Below are positions 51,257 through 61,250 of a stretch of DNA of 64,000 nt, one piece after another. The notes under the pieces were generated by a model that ran no database searches, had not been told where the DNA came from, and was given only the letters and a program-made list of their open reading frames with translations. Each line of letters starts with the position of its first letter. Position 1 is the first letter of the stretch. This DNA comes from an uncultured Bacteroidota bacterium. GTDB taxonomy: Bacteria; Bacteroidota; Bacteroidia; JADZBD01. The stretch spans positions 1-64,000 of the forward strand of contig CALEYQ010000063.1 of assembly GCA_937924855.1 (NCBI GenBank). Reading direction: 5' to 3'. Both the position numbers and the translations under genes were made by a program.

Positions 51257-53734
51257 ATGAATTTCATCCAGGACTACCCGGTTTCCCATATCCTTCCGGA
51301 ATTATTTTCCGGGATTTCCCATAATCCCATCACAGTTCTTGAGGCTGCACCCGGAGCCGGAAAATCCACCATTGTTCCTCTGGCTCTGTTACAGGAAAAG
51401 ATGTTTCCCGGGAAAAAAATAATTATGCTCGAGCCCCGGCGTCTGGCAGCCAAGAGTGTGGCCTTGAGAATGGCTGATTTACTTTCGGAAGAAGCGGGTC
51501 AATCCGTAGGTTACAGAATCAGGCATGAAAAGGTTCCCGCAAAAAAAATTGAAGTAGTAACCGAAGGATTACTCACGCGCATCATTCAAAATGATCCCGG
51601 GCTGGAAGAATATGGACTCATAATCTTTGATGAATTCCATGAACGCAGTCTGCATGCCGATCTGGCGTACGCGCTTACGCGTGAAATCCAAAAGCAAATC
51701 CGGCCCGACTTAAAAATCCTGATCATGTCGGCCACGTTGGGCGGAGCATCTTTCATGGAAAAAATACCGGAAGCTGCTTTTATTCGTTCTGAAGGCAAAA
51801 TGCACCCCTTGACTTTTACCTATTCGGGAAGAAACAATCAGGCGGGGCCGGCCGAAAATACCGTTCCTGTTATCAGGCAGGCTTTGCGGGAACAAAAAGG
51901 CGACCTCCTCGTATTTCTGCCTGGTATTGGAGATATAAACAGGGCTTTAAAAATGCTGGAGGAAGAGTCCGGCATTTTAGTAACTCCCCTGCATGGAGGA
52001 TTGCCCTTTTCGGAGCAACAAAAAGCCTTGTTTCCTGACCGGCATGGTTTGCGTAAAGTTGTGCTTGCCACCAGTATTGCCGAAACCAGTTTAACCATAG
52101 AGGGAATAAGCACGGTTATAGATTCAGGATTTTCCAGGGTTCCCAAATTTAATCCGGCTACCGGATTGAGCAGCTTAGCTACTATTCCATCGCCTATGGA
52201 TGTTGTAACCCAGCGGGCCGGAAGGGCCGGAAGGCTGGGCCCGGGTCATTGTTACCGGGTTTGGGACGAAGCTTACAACCATTTCATTCCCAAAACCCTG
52301 AAGCCCGAAATAGAAGACGCCGATTTATCGAATTTGGTACTTGAAGTTTTTTCCTGGGGTGCAAAAAAGGCCGGCGACCTGGATTGGATTACACCTCCCC
52401 CGGAGAGTCTATGGACTTATGCCGAAGGATTATTGAAAAATCTTGGGGCCATTGAAAACGGAAAAATTACGGAGCGGGGAAAAGAAATGCTGAAATTTCC
52501 GGCGCATCCCCGCATTGCCCATATGATTCTCGAAGCCCGGAAAACAGGAAAAGAAAATCCGGCCATCCACCTGGCAGCGCTGTTGGAAGAAAGAGATTTT
52601 TTACCCCGGGAAGCGGGTGCCGGAATTATGCTCCGTCTGGAAGAGTGGTCGAAATTCCGGGCGGGTAACTACCGTGGCCCGTACAGGAAAATTCTTGAAC
52701 GGCTTGAAACCTCCGTAAAAAACTCACCCGGCAACTTCAACCGTAAAGAGCCCATTTTTAGTTCCGCATACGAAATCGGGAAAGTTCTTTATTTTGCTTA
52801 TCCCGACAGGGCTGCCAGAAGGGTAAGCAAAGGGCAATACCGATTAAGTTCAGGAAAAATCTTTGCCCTTGAACCCTTCGACGAACTTAACGAAGAAGAG
52901 TTTCTGGTTATTCCGGTTCTCGACCCAAAACCCTCGCCCGGAAAAATTTTGCTCGCCTCTCCCCTTGCCCCGGATGATTTGCTTTCGGGTGCCCGGGAAT
53001 TCAGTGAGGTGGTGCTCGACCCACAATCGGGAGAATTGGTCCGGAAAAGCGGTAAAAAATCAGGGGCACTGGTACTTGAAGAAAAAGTTTCCCGGGATTT
53101 ATCCGAAGAGGAAAAAGCAGAGCAATGGGAAAAAACATTCGCTCAAAAAGGTCTTGATATGTTACAGGCCGATGAACAATACAGGGAATGGATTCTCAGG
53201 ATGCAGCTATTCAAAAAACACCTGGATGCGTCGCTTGAAATTCCGGATGAATCTTTCATTAAAAAGAATTTCAGAACCCATATCCTCCCCTGGTTTTCCG
53301 CTGCCCGTAAGGTTTCCGACTTCAAGAAAGTATCCTTGAAGGAAATCGTCGCATCCTTAGTCGATTACAAAACAATGGATGAAATTAACAGGCATATTCC
53401 CGAAACTATGGAGGTTCCTACCGGATCAAAAATAAAGATCCAATATACAGGAGATGAAACTCCGCCGGTACTGGCTGTTCGACTTCAGGAACTGTTCGGA
53501 CTTACGGAAACCCCAACGATAGCCGGCGGTAAAATTAAATTGCTCATTCACCTGCTATCACCCGCCTACCGCCCGGTTCAGGTAACCTCCGATTTATACA
53601 GCTTTTGGAAAAACACCTATCCGGAAGTACGAAAAGAACTCAGAATACGCTATCAAAAACACCATTGGCCTGAGGATCCCTTCACGGCAGAGCCTATGCG
53701 TGGCCCGAAAAAAAGGAAACCGGGAAAGAACTGA
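51257..53734 (+). CDS. hrpB: ATP-dependent helicase HrpB
   Basis: 825 residues, near the family norm. A DExH helicase, possibly acting on RNA: Walker A LEAAPGAGKST (28-38), IFDEFHER (123-130), SATLGG (about 155-160), motif VI QRAGRAGR (about 317-324), then the HrpB-specific HA2 and C-terminal domains. HrpB's role is poorly known; in E. coli loss has mild effects. It follows pheT by 3 bp and is followed by a divergent-free gap of 47 bp to the TPR-SpoIIE gene, which probably has its own promoter. Confidence 0.93.
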   Translation: MNFIQDYPVSHILPELFSGISHNPITVLEAAPGAGKSTIVPLALLQEKMFPGKKIIMLEPRRLAAKSVALRMADLLSEEAGQSVGYRIRHEKVPAKKIEVVTEGLLTRIIQNDPGLEEYGLIIFDEFHERSLHADLAYALTREIQKQIRPDLKILIMSATLGGASFMEKIPEAAFIRSEGKMHPLTFTYSGRNNQAGPAENTVPVIRQALREQKGDLLVFLPGIGDINRALKMLEEESGILVTPLHGGLPFSEQQKALFPDRHGLRKVVLATSIAETSLTIEGISTVIDSGFSRVPKFNPATGLSSLATIPSPMDVVTQRAGRAGRLGPGHCYRVWDEAYNHFIPKTLKPEIEDADLSNLVLEVFSWGAKKAGDLDWITPPPESLWTYAEGLLKNLGAIENGKITERGKEMLKFPAHPRIAHMILEARKTGKENPAIHLAALLEERDFLPREAGAGIMLRLEEWSKFRAGNYRGPYRKILERLETSVKNSPGNFNRKEPIFSSAYEIGKVLYFAYPDRAARRVSKGQYRLSSGKIFALEPFDELNEEEFLVIPVLDPKPSPGKILLASPLAPDDLLSGAREFSEVVLDPQSGELVRKSGKKSGALVLEEKVSRDLSEEEKAEQWEKTFAQKGLDMLQADEQYREWILRMQLFKKHLDASLEIPDESFIKKNFRTHILPWFSAARKVSDFKKVSLKEIVASLVDYKTMDEINRHIPETMEVPTGSKIKIQYTGDETPPVLAVRLQELFGLTETPTIAGGKIKLLIHLLSPAYRPVQVTSDLYSFWKNTYPEVRKELRIRYQKHHWPEDPFTAEPMRGPKKRKPGKN

Positions 53735-53781
53735 GCTTCTTTTTGTAAAATAAGTATCTTTATTTACTCAAAAAAAGAAAA

Positions 53782-56007
53782 ATGAGGGTCCGTTTCTTGA
53801 TTTCGTTTTTTTCAGGGCTTTTCCTTTTTCAACTATCCCTCCCTGCCCAAACACTTGCCAACCTTCACCTGAATTTGGCTTCCAGCATTGATTCGGTAAA
53901 ACTTCAGGCCGCCAATCAACTGACCGATTACTATCTCTACAAAAATCTCGATAGCGCAAAAAAATACAACGAGCTTTCCTTTAAACTTGCCGCCGGCAAA
54001 AACCAGGAAACCAAAAATTTTTATGGCTACCTCTACCGATCAGAAATACTCAGGCTCGACCAAAACTATAACGAAGCCTTTAATTCCATCCAGCAAGCCC
54101 TGGATATCGGAGACCGGCAGAAGGACAATTTGCAGATTATTCTGGCCAAATTAAAACTCAGTCGTCTGTACCAGGATTCCGGGAATGAAAAAGAAGCGCT
54201 TGGGATACTCCTTTCCTCTCTTGCCCGGGCAACCGAACTGAACCACCATATAGCTAAGCTGGAATCATACAACGAGCTGGGATTGTATTTCAAGAAAATC
54301 AACAACAACACCATTTCCCTTGAATATTTTATAAAGGCCTTTGAACTGGCTAAAGAATCGTCAGATCATGAAACCTTTTTCGACCTCTGCATAAATCTTG
54401 GTTCATTATATGAGCGTACCCAGGATTTCAACAAAGCGCACGAATTTTATAAACTTGCGCATTCCAAGACCCATCCCTCAGATATTGCTGATCTGGCTGT
54501 AGTTTTTTTCAAATTTGCCAAAATCTTTGCCCGTAACAACCAACTCGATTCCGCTTTCTATTATTATCAGCAATCTACCGAATTTCATTCCCGGATGAAC
54601 GATGAACGCGGTTTAGCCCATGACTACTACAACATTGCCGCCCTCCATTTCTCTAAAAACGATTTTGAACAAACCGACAAATGGCTGGGTGAAGCCGAAA
54701 GCCTGAGTTTAAAATACCATGATTCGGTGCGTCTGGCCGCCATTTATAATATCCGGGCCAAGGTATCGCAGAAAAAGGGAAATGCCGGACTGGCCAAAAC
54801 CCAATACCAGAAAGCCCTCTCATTTATTAAAACCAAATATTACAAGGAAGGATTTCTGGCTCTGACGCTTTTCAAAAACCTGAGCGACATATACCTGAGC
54901 GAAGGAAATTACAGGGAAGCTTATGAAAATCTGAGGATTCACAAACAAATTTCCGACAGCGTGAATGCCATGAATGATGTAAAGAAGCAAACCGAGATTA
55001 AGGCCGGCTTTGAATACAATACCCTCCTTGAAAAGCAAAGACTTGAGTCAGAAGCCCGGGAGAAAATTAATCAGGCTGCCCTTGAAAATGAAAAGCAAAA
55101 ACAAAGTTATTTACTGATCGGACTTGGCCTTTTTACCGTATTTCTGGTTTACATTTTATACAGCTACAAGCAAAAACAAAAAGCCAACGAAATTCTCGAA
55201 AAGCAGAAGCTGGAAATCGAACGCCAGAAGGAACTGGTTGAGGAAAGGAACCATGAAATACGCGACAGCATTAATTATGCCCTTAAGATCCAGACTTCAA
55301 GTTTACCGGAAACGGAAAAACTCAAGGAGCTCCTTCCCAACCATTATCTTTTTTTCAGGCCCAAGGATGTGGTAAGCGGTGACTTTTACTGGGCTGCCGG
55401 CAATAAAGACCGGGTTTTGTTTGCAGTGGCCGACTGCACAGGGCATGGAGTTCCCGGGGCTATCACGAGTATGATCGGCAGTATGTTGCTGAACGAAATT
55501 TTTTACGTAAAAAAAATCTACCAGCCCAATCTGGTTTTGGAAGAGCTGAACAACCTGGTTAAAAAAACCCTGAAGCAAAAAGAAAGTTCGGAAAGCAGAG
55601 ATGGAATGGACATTGCCATTTGCCTTTGGGAAAAGGCAGAAAATAAACTTTATTTTTCCGGTGCGAACCGGCCTCTTTATTTATTCAACAACAATCAGGA
55701 ATTCATAGAAATTAAAGCAGGCAAAGCTTCCATTGGAGGATTTGTTCCCATGAATCAGCAATACCCCATTCACCAGGTTTCACTAACCAAAGGCGATAAA
55801 ATTGTACTGACAACCGATGGATATGCTGACCAGTTTGGAGGACCGGAAAACAAAAAATTTACCACAAGGGTTTTAAAAAACTTATTGTCAGATATCATGT
55901 TTTCCGAAAGCGCCAATTCGGTGGAGAAGATTTCAATTGCCTTTGAAAACTGGAGGGGAACAAACGAGCAAACTGACGATGTTTTACTTTTCGTTTTAAC
56001 TGTTTAA
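53782..56007 (+). CDS. TPR sensor fused to SpoIIE/PP2C phosphatase
   Basis: 741 residues. Signal peptide (1-23, ending LPAQ), about eight TPR helical pairs (about 30-395, e.g. 'LEYFIKAFELAKESSDHETF'), a membrane helix (about 440-460), a coiled coil (about 465-510, EKQKLEIERQKELVEE) and a SpoIIE phosphatase (about 515-741) with DVVSGDFYWA, VADCTGHGVPGAI and the terminal TDGYADQFGG. The TPRs are outside the cytoplasm and probably sense a periplasmic protein or peptide; the phosphatase faces in. It resembles the phosphatase domains at 21965 and 59056. The likely substrate is a SiaC-type or anti-anti-sigma protein (inference). Confidence 0.92.
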   Translation: MRVRFLISFFSGLFLFQLSLPAQTLANLHLNLASSIDSVKLQAANQLTDYYLYKNLDSAKKYNELSFKLAAGKNQETKNFYGYLYRSEILRLDQNYNEAFNSIQQALDIGDRQKDNLQIILAKLKLSRLYQDSGNEKEALGILLSSLARATELNHHIAKLESYNELGLYFKKINNNTISLEYFIKAFELAKESSDHETFFDLCINLGSLYERTQDFNKAHEFYKLAHSKTHPSDIADLAVVFFKFAKIFARNNQLDSAFYYYQQSTEFHSRMNDERGLAHDYYNIAALHFSKNDFEQTDKWLGEAESLSLKYHDSVRLAAIYNIRAKVSQKKGNAGLAKTQYQKALSFIKTKYYKEGFLALTLFKNLSDIYLSEGNYREAYENLRIHKQISDSVNAMNDVKKQTEIKAGFEYNTLLEKQRLESEAREKINQAALENEKQKQSYLLIGLGLFTVFLVYILYSYKQKQKANEILEKQKLEIERQKELVEERNHEIRDSINYALKIQTSSLPETEKLKELLPNHYLFFRPKDVVSGDFYWAAGNKDRVLFAVADCTGHGVPGAITSMIGSMLLNEIFYVKKIYQPNLVLEELNNLVKKTLKQKESSESRDGMDIAICLWEKAENKLYFSGANRPLYLFNNNQEFIEIKAGKASIGGFVPMNQQYPIHQVSLTKGDKIVLTTDGYADQFGGPENKKFTTRVLKNLLSDIMFSESANSVEKISIAFENWRGTNEQTDDVLLFVLTV

Positions 56008-56051
56008 TAAAAAAATTAAAGTTTTCAATCCTGTATAAAAAACCAGCCAGA

Positions 56052-56882
56052 ATGAAAATTATATCAATAAAAAAAATCTGCCGGGCCCTGAGCGTTCTTT
56101 TTATTTTGCCATTTTTCCTCCCGTCCTGCAAAAAGAAGGATGTAATTATTCCCTTGGAAGGCACCCCGGTTGTTGGTACAGGCAATGTTGATGTTTCATG
56201 GACCTTTGACAAAGCCCACAGCAATGTAAACTGGGAAACTAAATACATGGATTATTCCAGCGGAATGCTTACGGGTCGGTTTAACAACTTCGGGTTTTTC
56301 CCAAAATTTACATTTAACGAGTCTAACTTAAATCTTTTTAGTCTTAATGCCTGGGTGCAACTTTCTTCCGTTGACTCAGGGGAACCGGGAAGAGACGGTC
56401 CAGGAAAATGCATACGGAGCTATATGGGCGTAACCTATCTCGATACCAACAAAACCATTACGGACCCCTTAAGTGATACTGCCTGGTTCCGGAGTACATC
56501 AATTTCACGCTCAGGAAACGGATTTGTGGTTCGTGGGAGCTTTTATTTTAACCGTTACCGGTCTCCCAGCGGGTATCCCGATGGGTCAAAAATTGTTAAG
56601 CCGGCCCTGTTGTACCTTTTCTATAACGGCACAAGAGATTTTGACACAAATGGCGACAATATTACCGATCGTTACAGGGCCTCGTTTACAGGAAGGCTGA
56701 GTTTTCTGCGCTCCGACCACATGGATGTAAATTCCACCATTCAATGGGTTCCTGTTCCATCCATGCAGGATCTTCCGGGAAACACAGTGGCTGCCAATAA
56801 TAAAACCTATGGTGTTTGGACCACCAATGTGGCCGACCAAATGTACTTTACTATGCACATGCAATTTTATAAGAACCACTAG
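56052..56882 (+). CDS. YceI-like lipoprotein
   Basis: 276 residues. Lipobox FFLPSC (Cys26) and then a YceI-like beta-barrel (about 45-190, WTFDKAHSNVNWETKY, LTGRFNNFGFFPKF), a family of isoprenoid-binding periplasmic proteins. A C-terminal stretch (about 190-276) with several charged residues completes it. No enzymatic residues are visible. It is followed by the lipoprotein gene at 56885 with 2 bp between, and by a secreted SBBP gene overlapping that, so these three form one unit, perhaps after the TPR-SpoIIE gene 44 bp upstream. Confidence 0.8.
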   Translation: MKIISIKKICRALSVLFILPFFLPSCKKKDVIIPLEGTPVVGTGNVDVSWTFDKAHSNVNWETKYMDYSSGMLTGRFNNFGFFPKFTFNESNLNLFSLNAWVQLSSVDSGEPGRDGPGKCIRSYMGVTYLDTNKTITDPLSDTAWFRSTSISRSGNGFVVRGSFYFNRYRSPSGYPDGSKIVKPALLYLFYNGTRDFDTNGDNITDRYRASFTGRLSFLRSDHMDVNSTIQWVPVPSMQDLPGNTVAANNKTYGVWTTNVADQMYFTMHMQFYKNH

Positions 56883-56884
56883 CT

Positions 56885-57265
56885 ATGGAGTTACACAGGT
56901 TTCGGATTTTATTGTTTCTTTGGATCCCGATTTTTTTCTCCTGTAAAAAAGAAGCCGGATTTGGCGGGAAAAAAGAGGTTTCGGGAAAAGTAACTTATAA
57001 GGATGGAGTAAGCGGAACTACTCTTCCTGCCCCGGGAGCTATCCTAAAAGTGGCTTTTGGAAGCCGAGGCCCTACATCGGATTTCGATTATGTAATTTCA
57101 GCCGATACGGAAGGAAATTATTTTCTTAAAGGGTTGAACCCCGGGGAATATTATTTTACGGCTCAATACCGGGACGCAAATGGTTTTGAATATTCAACCC
57201 CCGGTGCGACGGTAATCATAAAAAGAAAAAAAAATGAACTCAACCTTAACTTTGTTCTGGAATAG
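56885..57265 (+). CDS. Small lipoprotein with carboxypeptidase-regulatory-like domain
   Basis: 126 residues. Lipobox IFFSC (Cys20). The mature part (about 30-120) is a CarboxypepD_reg-like domain: SGKVTYKDGVSGTTLPAPGA, DTEGNYFLKGLNPGEYYFTAQY. Such domains act as binding modules at the cell envelope. It follows the YceI-like gene by 2 bp and its 3' end overlaps the secreted SBBP gene's upstream ATG by 32 bp or, with the preferred start at 57267, is adjacent (1-bp gap). Confidence 0.8.
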   Translation: MELHRFRILLFLWIPIFFSCKKEAGFGGKKEVSGKVTYKDGVSGTTLPAPGAILKVAFGSRGPTSDFDYVISADTEGNYFLKGLNPGEYYFTAQYRDANGFEYSTPGATVIIKRKKNELNLNFVLE

Positions 57266-57266
57266 A

Positions 57267-58961
57267 ATGGGAAATACACCTGTCGATACAAACCTCTATG
57301 GCAAAAGCATTGCCTTGATTTTACTTTTCATAAATTCTTTTACCGCAAGTTCACAGGCACCGGGCTGGCAATGGGCCTGGGGAGCCGGCACTACAGGAAA
57401 TGAAGCCGCCACCGCTTCGGCAATGGATCCTTCGGGTAATTTATATGTATGCGGATGGTTTACCAGTGCCAGTATTTCTTTCGGATCAACTACACTTCTG
57501 AATGCCTCGAATGGAACGGCGGATGTATTTGTGACCAAATACAACAGCTCAGGATCGGCAATCTGGGCCGTAAATTTTGGTGGAAATGATGGCGAACTTG
57601 CATATGGAATAAATGTAGATGTTAATGGCAACATCAATGTTACCGGCTCTTTCAACAGCCCCAGCATTACTGTTGGAAGCACAACTTTAATTAATTCAGG
57701 TTCCGGGTCGGCCGAGGTTTTTGTTTTCCAACTAAGCAACGCAGGTACTGTAAACTGGGCGAAGAGCGGAGGCGGAAGTGGGCACGACCGTGGCATGGGA
57801 ATTACTTCAGACCAGGGCGGGAACATTATTGTTACCGGTTGGTTTGCCAGTACAACCGTGAATTTCGGAAACGGAAATGTGAGCAATGCCTCGGGAGGCA
57901 GCAACGATATTTTTGTGGTAAAATACTCGAGCTCGGGCAATCCGATCTGGACCAAAAATTTTGGGGGAACCTCCAATGACATGGGGGTTTCCGTGACCTG
58001 TGATGCATCAGGAAATATTTATTTCACCGGTCATTTTTCAAGTTCTTCCATAAATTTCGGCACCGGATCTTTAAACAACAGTTCGCCCGGATCACCCGAT
58101 ATATTTTATGCAAAACTGAATAGCTCCGGAAATGGAATTTGGGCCAATGCTGCCGGTGGTCCCTTTGATGATTTCGGAAATGCAATTACACTCGCGGGGA
58201 ATTCCCTCTATGTTACAGGGTCCTTCTCGGGAAACAGCATTCAGTTTGGAACCTTTACTTTAAACAACAGCAGCCCTGGCTTCGGGGATATCTATATTAT
58301 GAAATCCGATCTAAACGGAGTAGTTAGTTGGGCCATAAGTGCCGGGAGTTTTGACGATGAGTCGGGACTTGGAATTGCAGCAGATCAGGCGGGAAGTGTT
58401 TATGTTACGGGGTATTTCATCAGCAACAGTGTTTCATTTGGGAATCAATCCATCACCAATAGCGGGCCGGGCCTCCGGGAAATATTTGTCTGTAAATATA
58501 ACACCTCCGGAAACATACAGTGGGTTCTGAGTGCGGGCAATACCGGAGAAGAAACCGCTTATGGCATTGCCTGCGATGCCACCGGAAACCAGGTAAGAAT
58601 TTGCGGAATGTTTAACAGTGGAATTGTTTCTTTTGGGTCTCATTCCGTTTTTAAAGGATGCGGGGATGATATTTTTGTTGCTGCATTGGGCACGCTGGTA
58701 GGAACCCATAATCCGGAAAGTACAGGTAATTTCATTTTTTGGTTCGGGAATGAAAAGGAATTCTATCTGGAGCTTCCTAGTCTTCCGGATCCAAACACCT
58801 ATATCAGCTTTTACACCACAGGAGGGGCTTTAGTTTTCCTGTGCAAAATCGAAAATAAAAGAACTTGCATTAACACCCACCAACTACGGTCAGGAATTTA
58901 CCTTGTCCAAATTCAATCGCCTGGTGGAATTTCAAAAACAGAAAAAATTTTTATTAATTAG
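57267..58961 (+). CDS. SBBP beta-propeller secreted protein with a divergent C-terminal domain
   Basis: 564 residues from ATG 57267. Signal peptide (about 12-32, IALILLFINSFTASSQ). Eight or so repeats (about 55-475) with 'DPSGNLYVCGWF', 'DVNGNINVTGSF', 'TSDQGGNIIVTGWF' and 'CDASGNIYFTGHF', forming a propeller. The last 75 residues resemble a T9SS sorting domain (YISFYTTGGAL, GIYLVQIQSPGG, TEKIFIN) but the usual PNP start is missing. A longer start at 57234 would overlap the previous gene by 32 bp; either ATG is possible. It resembles the protein at 38858-40543. Secretion by T9SS is likely but less sure. Confidence 0.78.
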   Translation: MGNTPVDTNLYGKSIALILLFINSFTASSQAPGWQWAWGAGTTGNEAATASAMDPSGNLYVCGWFTSASISFGSTTLLNASNGTADVFVTKYNSSGSAIWAVNFGGNDGELAYGINVDVNGNINVTGSFNSPSITVGSTTLINSGSGSAEVFVFQLSNAGTVNWAKSGGGSGHDRGMGITSDQGGNIIVTGWFASTTVNFGNGNVSNASGGSNDIFVVKYSSSGNPIWTKNFGGTSNDMGVSVTCDASGNIYFTGHFSSSSINFGTGSLNNSSPGSPDIFYAKLNSSGNGIWANAAGGPFDDFGNAITLAGNSLYVTGSFSGNSIQFGTFTLNNSSPGFGDIYIMKSDLNGVVSWAISAGSFDDESGLGIAADQAGSVYVTGYFISNSVSFGNQSITNSGPGLREIFVCKYNTSGNIQWVLSAGNTGEETAYGIACDATGNQVRICGMFNSGIVSFGSHSVFKGCGDDIFVAALGTLVGTHNPESTGNFIFWFGNEKEFYLELPSLPDPNTYISFYTTGGALVFLCKIENKRTCINTHQLRSGIYLVQIQSPGGISKTEKIFIN

Positions 58962-59055
58962 TCATTTTTTCACCCCGGGTGCCATTATTCAATTACCAAA
59001 AAACCAATTTCAATCCAAGCAGCCAACAAAAAATTGGGAACTTTATTGGAATTAA

Positions 59056-60963
59056 TCAGGGAATCCTTACCGCAAGCACACATACATCATCCACCTGCTC
59101 CAGATTTCCCTTCCATTCAGCGAACAGCTGATCCAGTTTTTGTTTTTGTTCCTCCATTGGCAGCAGGTAATTTTCAGCCAGAATTTTTTTCAGATTTTTG
59201 AACTTAAACTTTTTCCCTTTATCCCCTCCAAACTGATCGCCAAATCCATCCGTAACCAAATACACAACATCTCCGGGCATCAGGGTCAGGGAATGATTTT
59301 CAAAAGGAATTCTTTTTTCGGCATAGCCCAGATGTCGCTTGGTACCTGCAACTTCTTTTACACCCCCGGATCCCACGATTATTAGAGGCCTTGAAGCCCC
59401 GGAAAAATTCAATTCACGGGTTTTCCGGTTCAAAACACAAAAGCCCATTTCAATGCCATCGCGGAGGTTGGTGGCCACATCGTTTCGGAAAAGCAGATTC
59501 TCCATACCCTGGCTCACAAACTCAAGCGCTTCAGCCGGGGAATTAACCTCTTTTTGCTTCAAAGATTGTTGCAGATAGGTGGCACCGATCAAACTCAGAA
59601 AAGCCCCCGGTACACCATGGCCGGTGCAATCGCCTACGGCGAAGCCTACAAGCTCTGTACCCTGGTTGGTTCGGATAAACTCCGAAAAATAAAAATCACC
59701 GCTTACTATATCCCGGGGCAGAAACAACACAAAAGATTCCCCCAACAGGCGGGAAAATTTTTCCGGATCGGGTAACAGGGCATTCTGAATACGACGGGCG
59801 TAATTGATACTGTCGGTAATGTCTTTGTTTTTTTCACGGATGATTTCCTCGTCGAGTTTGCGTTGGGTAATATCTGTATCAATAATAACAAAACGGCTTA
59901 CCGAACCGGCGGCATCAAGAATGGGTGTAATGGTTGACTGAACCCAAAACTTATTACCCGCTTCGTTATGGCTTTCCGAATCGTAGGAAACACTCTGGGG
60001 GTTGGATTTAACCTTATCAATCAGACCGGCAATTCCGGGATAAGAACTTAATTCAATAAAGTTTTTACCTAAAATTTCTTTGGGGTTTTGGATGTTTCGG
60101 GAATACATACGGAGCAAACCATCGTTAATCCATTCGATTGTGCCATCTTTTCCCGCAATCAAAACCGCATTATCCGTACGGGCGGCCACAATGGAGAGTT
60201 TTTCCAGTTCCGCCTCCATTTTCTTCTTATCGGTAATATCGGAATCGATGATAATGATGTGACTTAATTTTCCCGATTCATCCAACACGGGAGAGATGGT
60301 AGAAAATTCCCAGATTTCCTCATCAATCTTCATATTCCGCGATTCGTAGGTTTTGGGCTTGAGGGTAGCCATAACCTCATCCAGAATCTTGTGGATTTCA
60401 GGGTTATTGGAAATATCGCGGATGTTTCTTCCTTTTTTGGCAATCAGTTCAGGAAGGGTAATTTTATTTAAAGTTTCAAAAGTTTTGCTCACCCATTCCA
60501 CATTTCCCTGAGCATCGAGGATGAGGATAATATTTTTCGTTTCCTCGGCCACCAGGGACAGGCGTTTGAGTTCGCTTTCCTTCATTTCGCGCAGCACATC
60601 CAGTTCCATTTCATGACTAACATCCTGTCCGGTGTAGAGGAGGGTGTTTCCCGGGCCCGGACTCTCCAGCCATTGAACCAGGAAAACATTTCCGGAACTG
60701 TCTTTAATTTTAGTTCGGTAAGGAATGGGAAGGATATTCAGGGGGTCTTGGATTTTCCTTTTCAGTTCAGGCAAAAAATCCTTTCCCTTGTGGAGCGGAT
60801 CTTCAAAAATTTCGGTCCAGGCAGGTAAGTTTTCTTCAGTAAGGGAAAGCAGCTTAAAAAAGGAAGGTGAGGCATAATTTATCGTACCCCGGTCATCCAC
60901 CAAAACCAGCAGGTTGGTATTCAGTTCGGTAATCAGGCGGAAAAATGAAGCCTCCTTATCCAT
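59056..60963 (-). CDS. Triple-PAS sensor fused to SpoIIE/PP2C phosphatase
   Basis: 635 residues, no signal peptide, cytoplasmic. Three PAS domains: about 5-115, about 130-250 and about 255-375; the last two carry the phrases IDSDITDKKK and IDTDITQRKL with the typical PAC ends. A short coiled coil precedes the SpoIIE phosphatase (about 400-635) with RDIVSGDFYF, VGDCTGHGVPGAF and TDGFGDQFGG (Asp metal ligands present). PAS domains often bind heme, flavin or small ligands; here no specific residue is diagnostic. The start is ATG 60963, not the in-frame TTG at 60981. It is the third SpoIIE gene in the window, each with a different sensor. Confidence 0.92.
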   Translation of the reverse strand: MDKEASFFRLITELNTNLLVLVDDRGTINYASPSFFKLLSLTEENLPAWTEIFEDPLHKGKDFLPELKRKIQDPLNILPIPYRTKIKDSSGNVFLVQWLESPGPGNTLLYTGQDVSHEMELDVLREMKESELKRLSLVAEETKNIILILDAQGNVEWVSKTFETLNKITLPELIAKKGRNIRDISNNPEIHKILDEVMATLKPKTYESRNMKIDEEIWEFSTISPVLDESGKLSHIIIIDSDITDKKKMEAELEKLSIVAARTDNAVLIAGKDGTIEWINDGLLRMYSRNIQNPKEILGKNFIELSSYPGIAGLIDKVKSNPQSVSYDSESHNEAGNKFWVQSTITPILDAAGSVSRFVIIDTDITQRKLDEEIIREKNKDITDSINYARRIQNALLPDPEKFSRLLGESFVLFLPRDIVSGDFYFSEFIRTNQGTELVGFAVGDCTGHGVPGAFLSLIGATYLQQSLKQKEVNSPAEALEFVSQGMENLLFRNDVATNLRDGIEMGFCVLNRKTRELNFSGASRPLIIVGSGGVKEVAGTKRHLGYAEKRIPFENHSLTLMPGDVVYLVTDGFGDQFGGDKGKKFKFKNLKKILAENYLLPMEEQKQKLDQLFAEWKGNLEQVDDVCVLAVRIP

Positions 60964-61250
60964 TTCCCTGCAAATTAGCAAATCCCCTGAAATAAATCAG
61001 AGGCCTGAGGGCTGATTGAAACTTTAAAGAAAGTGGCCCGTATAAGCACATGTTATCATCAGGAGTTCCCGTGCTGGTTGTGCGGGACGGCAACCGAGCC
61101 GGTTTTACAAAGGCGGCCGCGGTGCCAGGGCAATTCAAACCTGCAATTTGCAGGAGGACGAAAAGCCGGATGAGCGCTGAGGCGAAAAAAAAGCAGCGAA
61201 ACATCCTGAATCCTTCCCGGTGGCAACAAGAACTTTTAAAATATGTTGTC
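60964..61250. other. Intergenic region between PAS-SpoIIE gene and a small hypothetical gene
   Basis: About 290 bp, somewhat more GC-rich in the middle (near 61080-61170). No convincing terminator or promoter except a weak TATGTTGT just before 61251. A minus-strand reading frame of 80 codons (60956-61196) begins with a hydrophobic stretch but has no supporting features. Confidence 0.4.

Noticed and set aside
60956..61196. Minus-strand reading frame starting with a hydrophobic stretch, between PAS-SpoIIE and the small charged protein
   Set aside because: Overlaps the start of the SpoIIE gene, has no recognised domain and no -7 element, and the composition is unusual. It could be real, but support is too weak.
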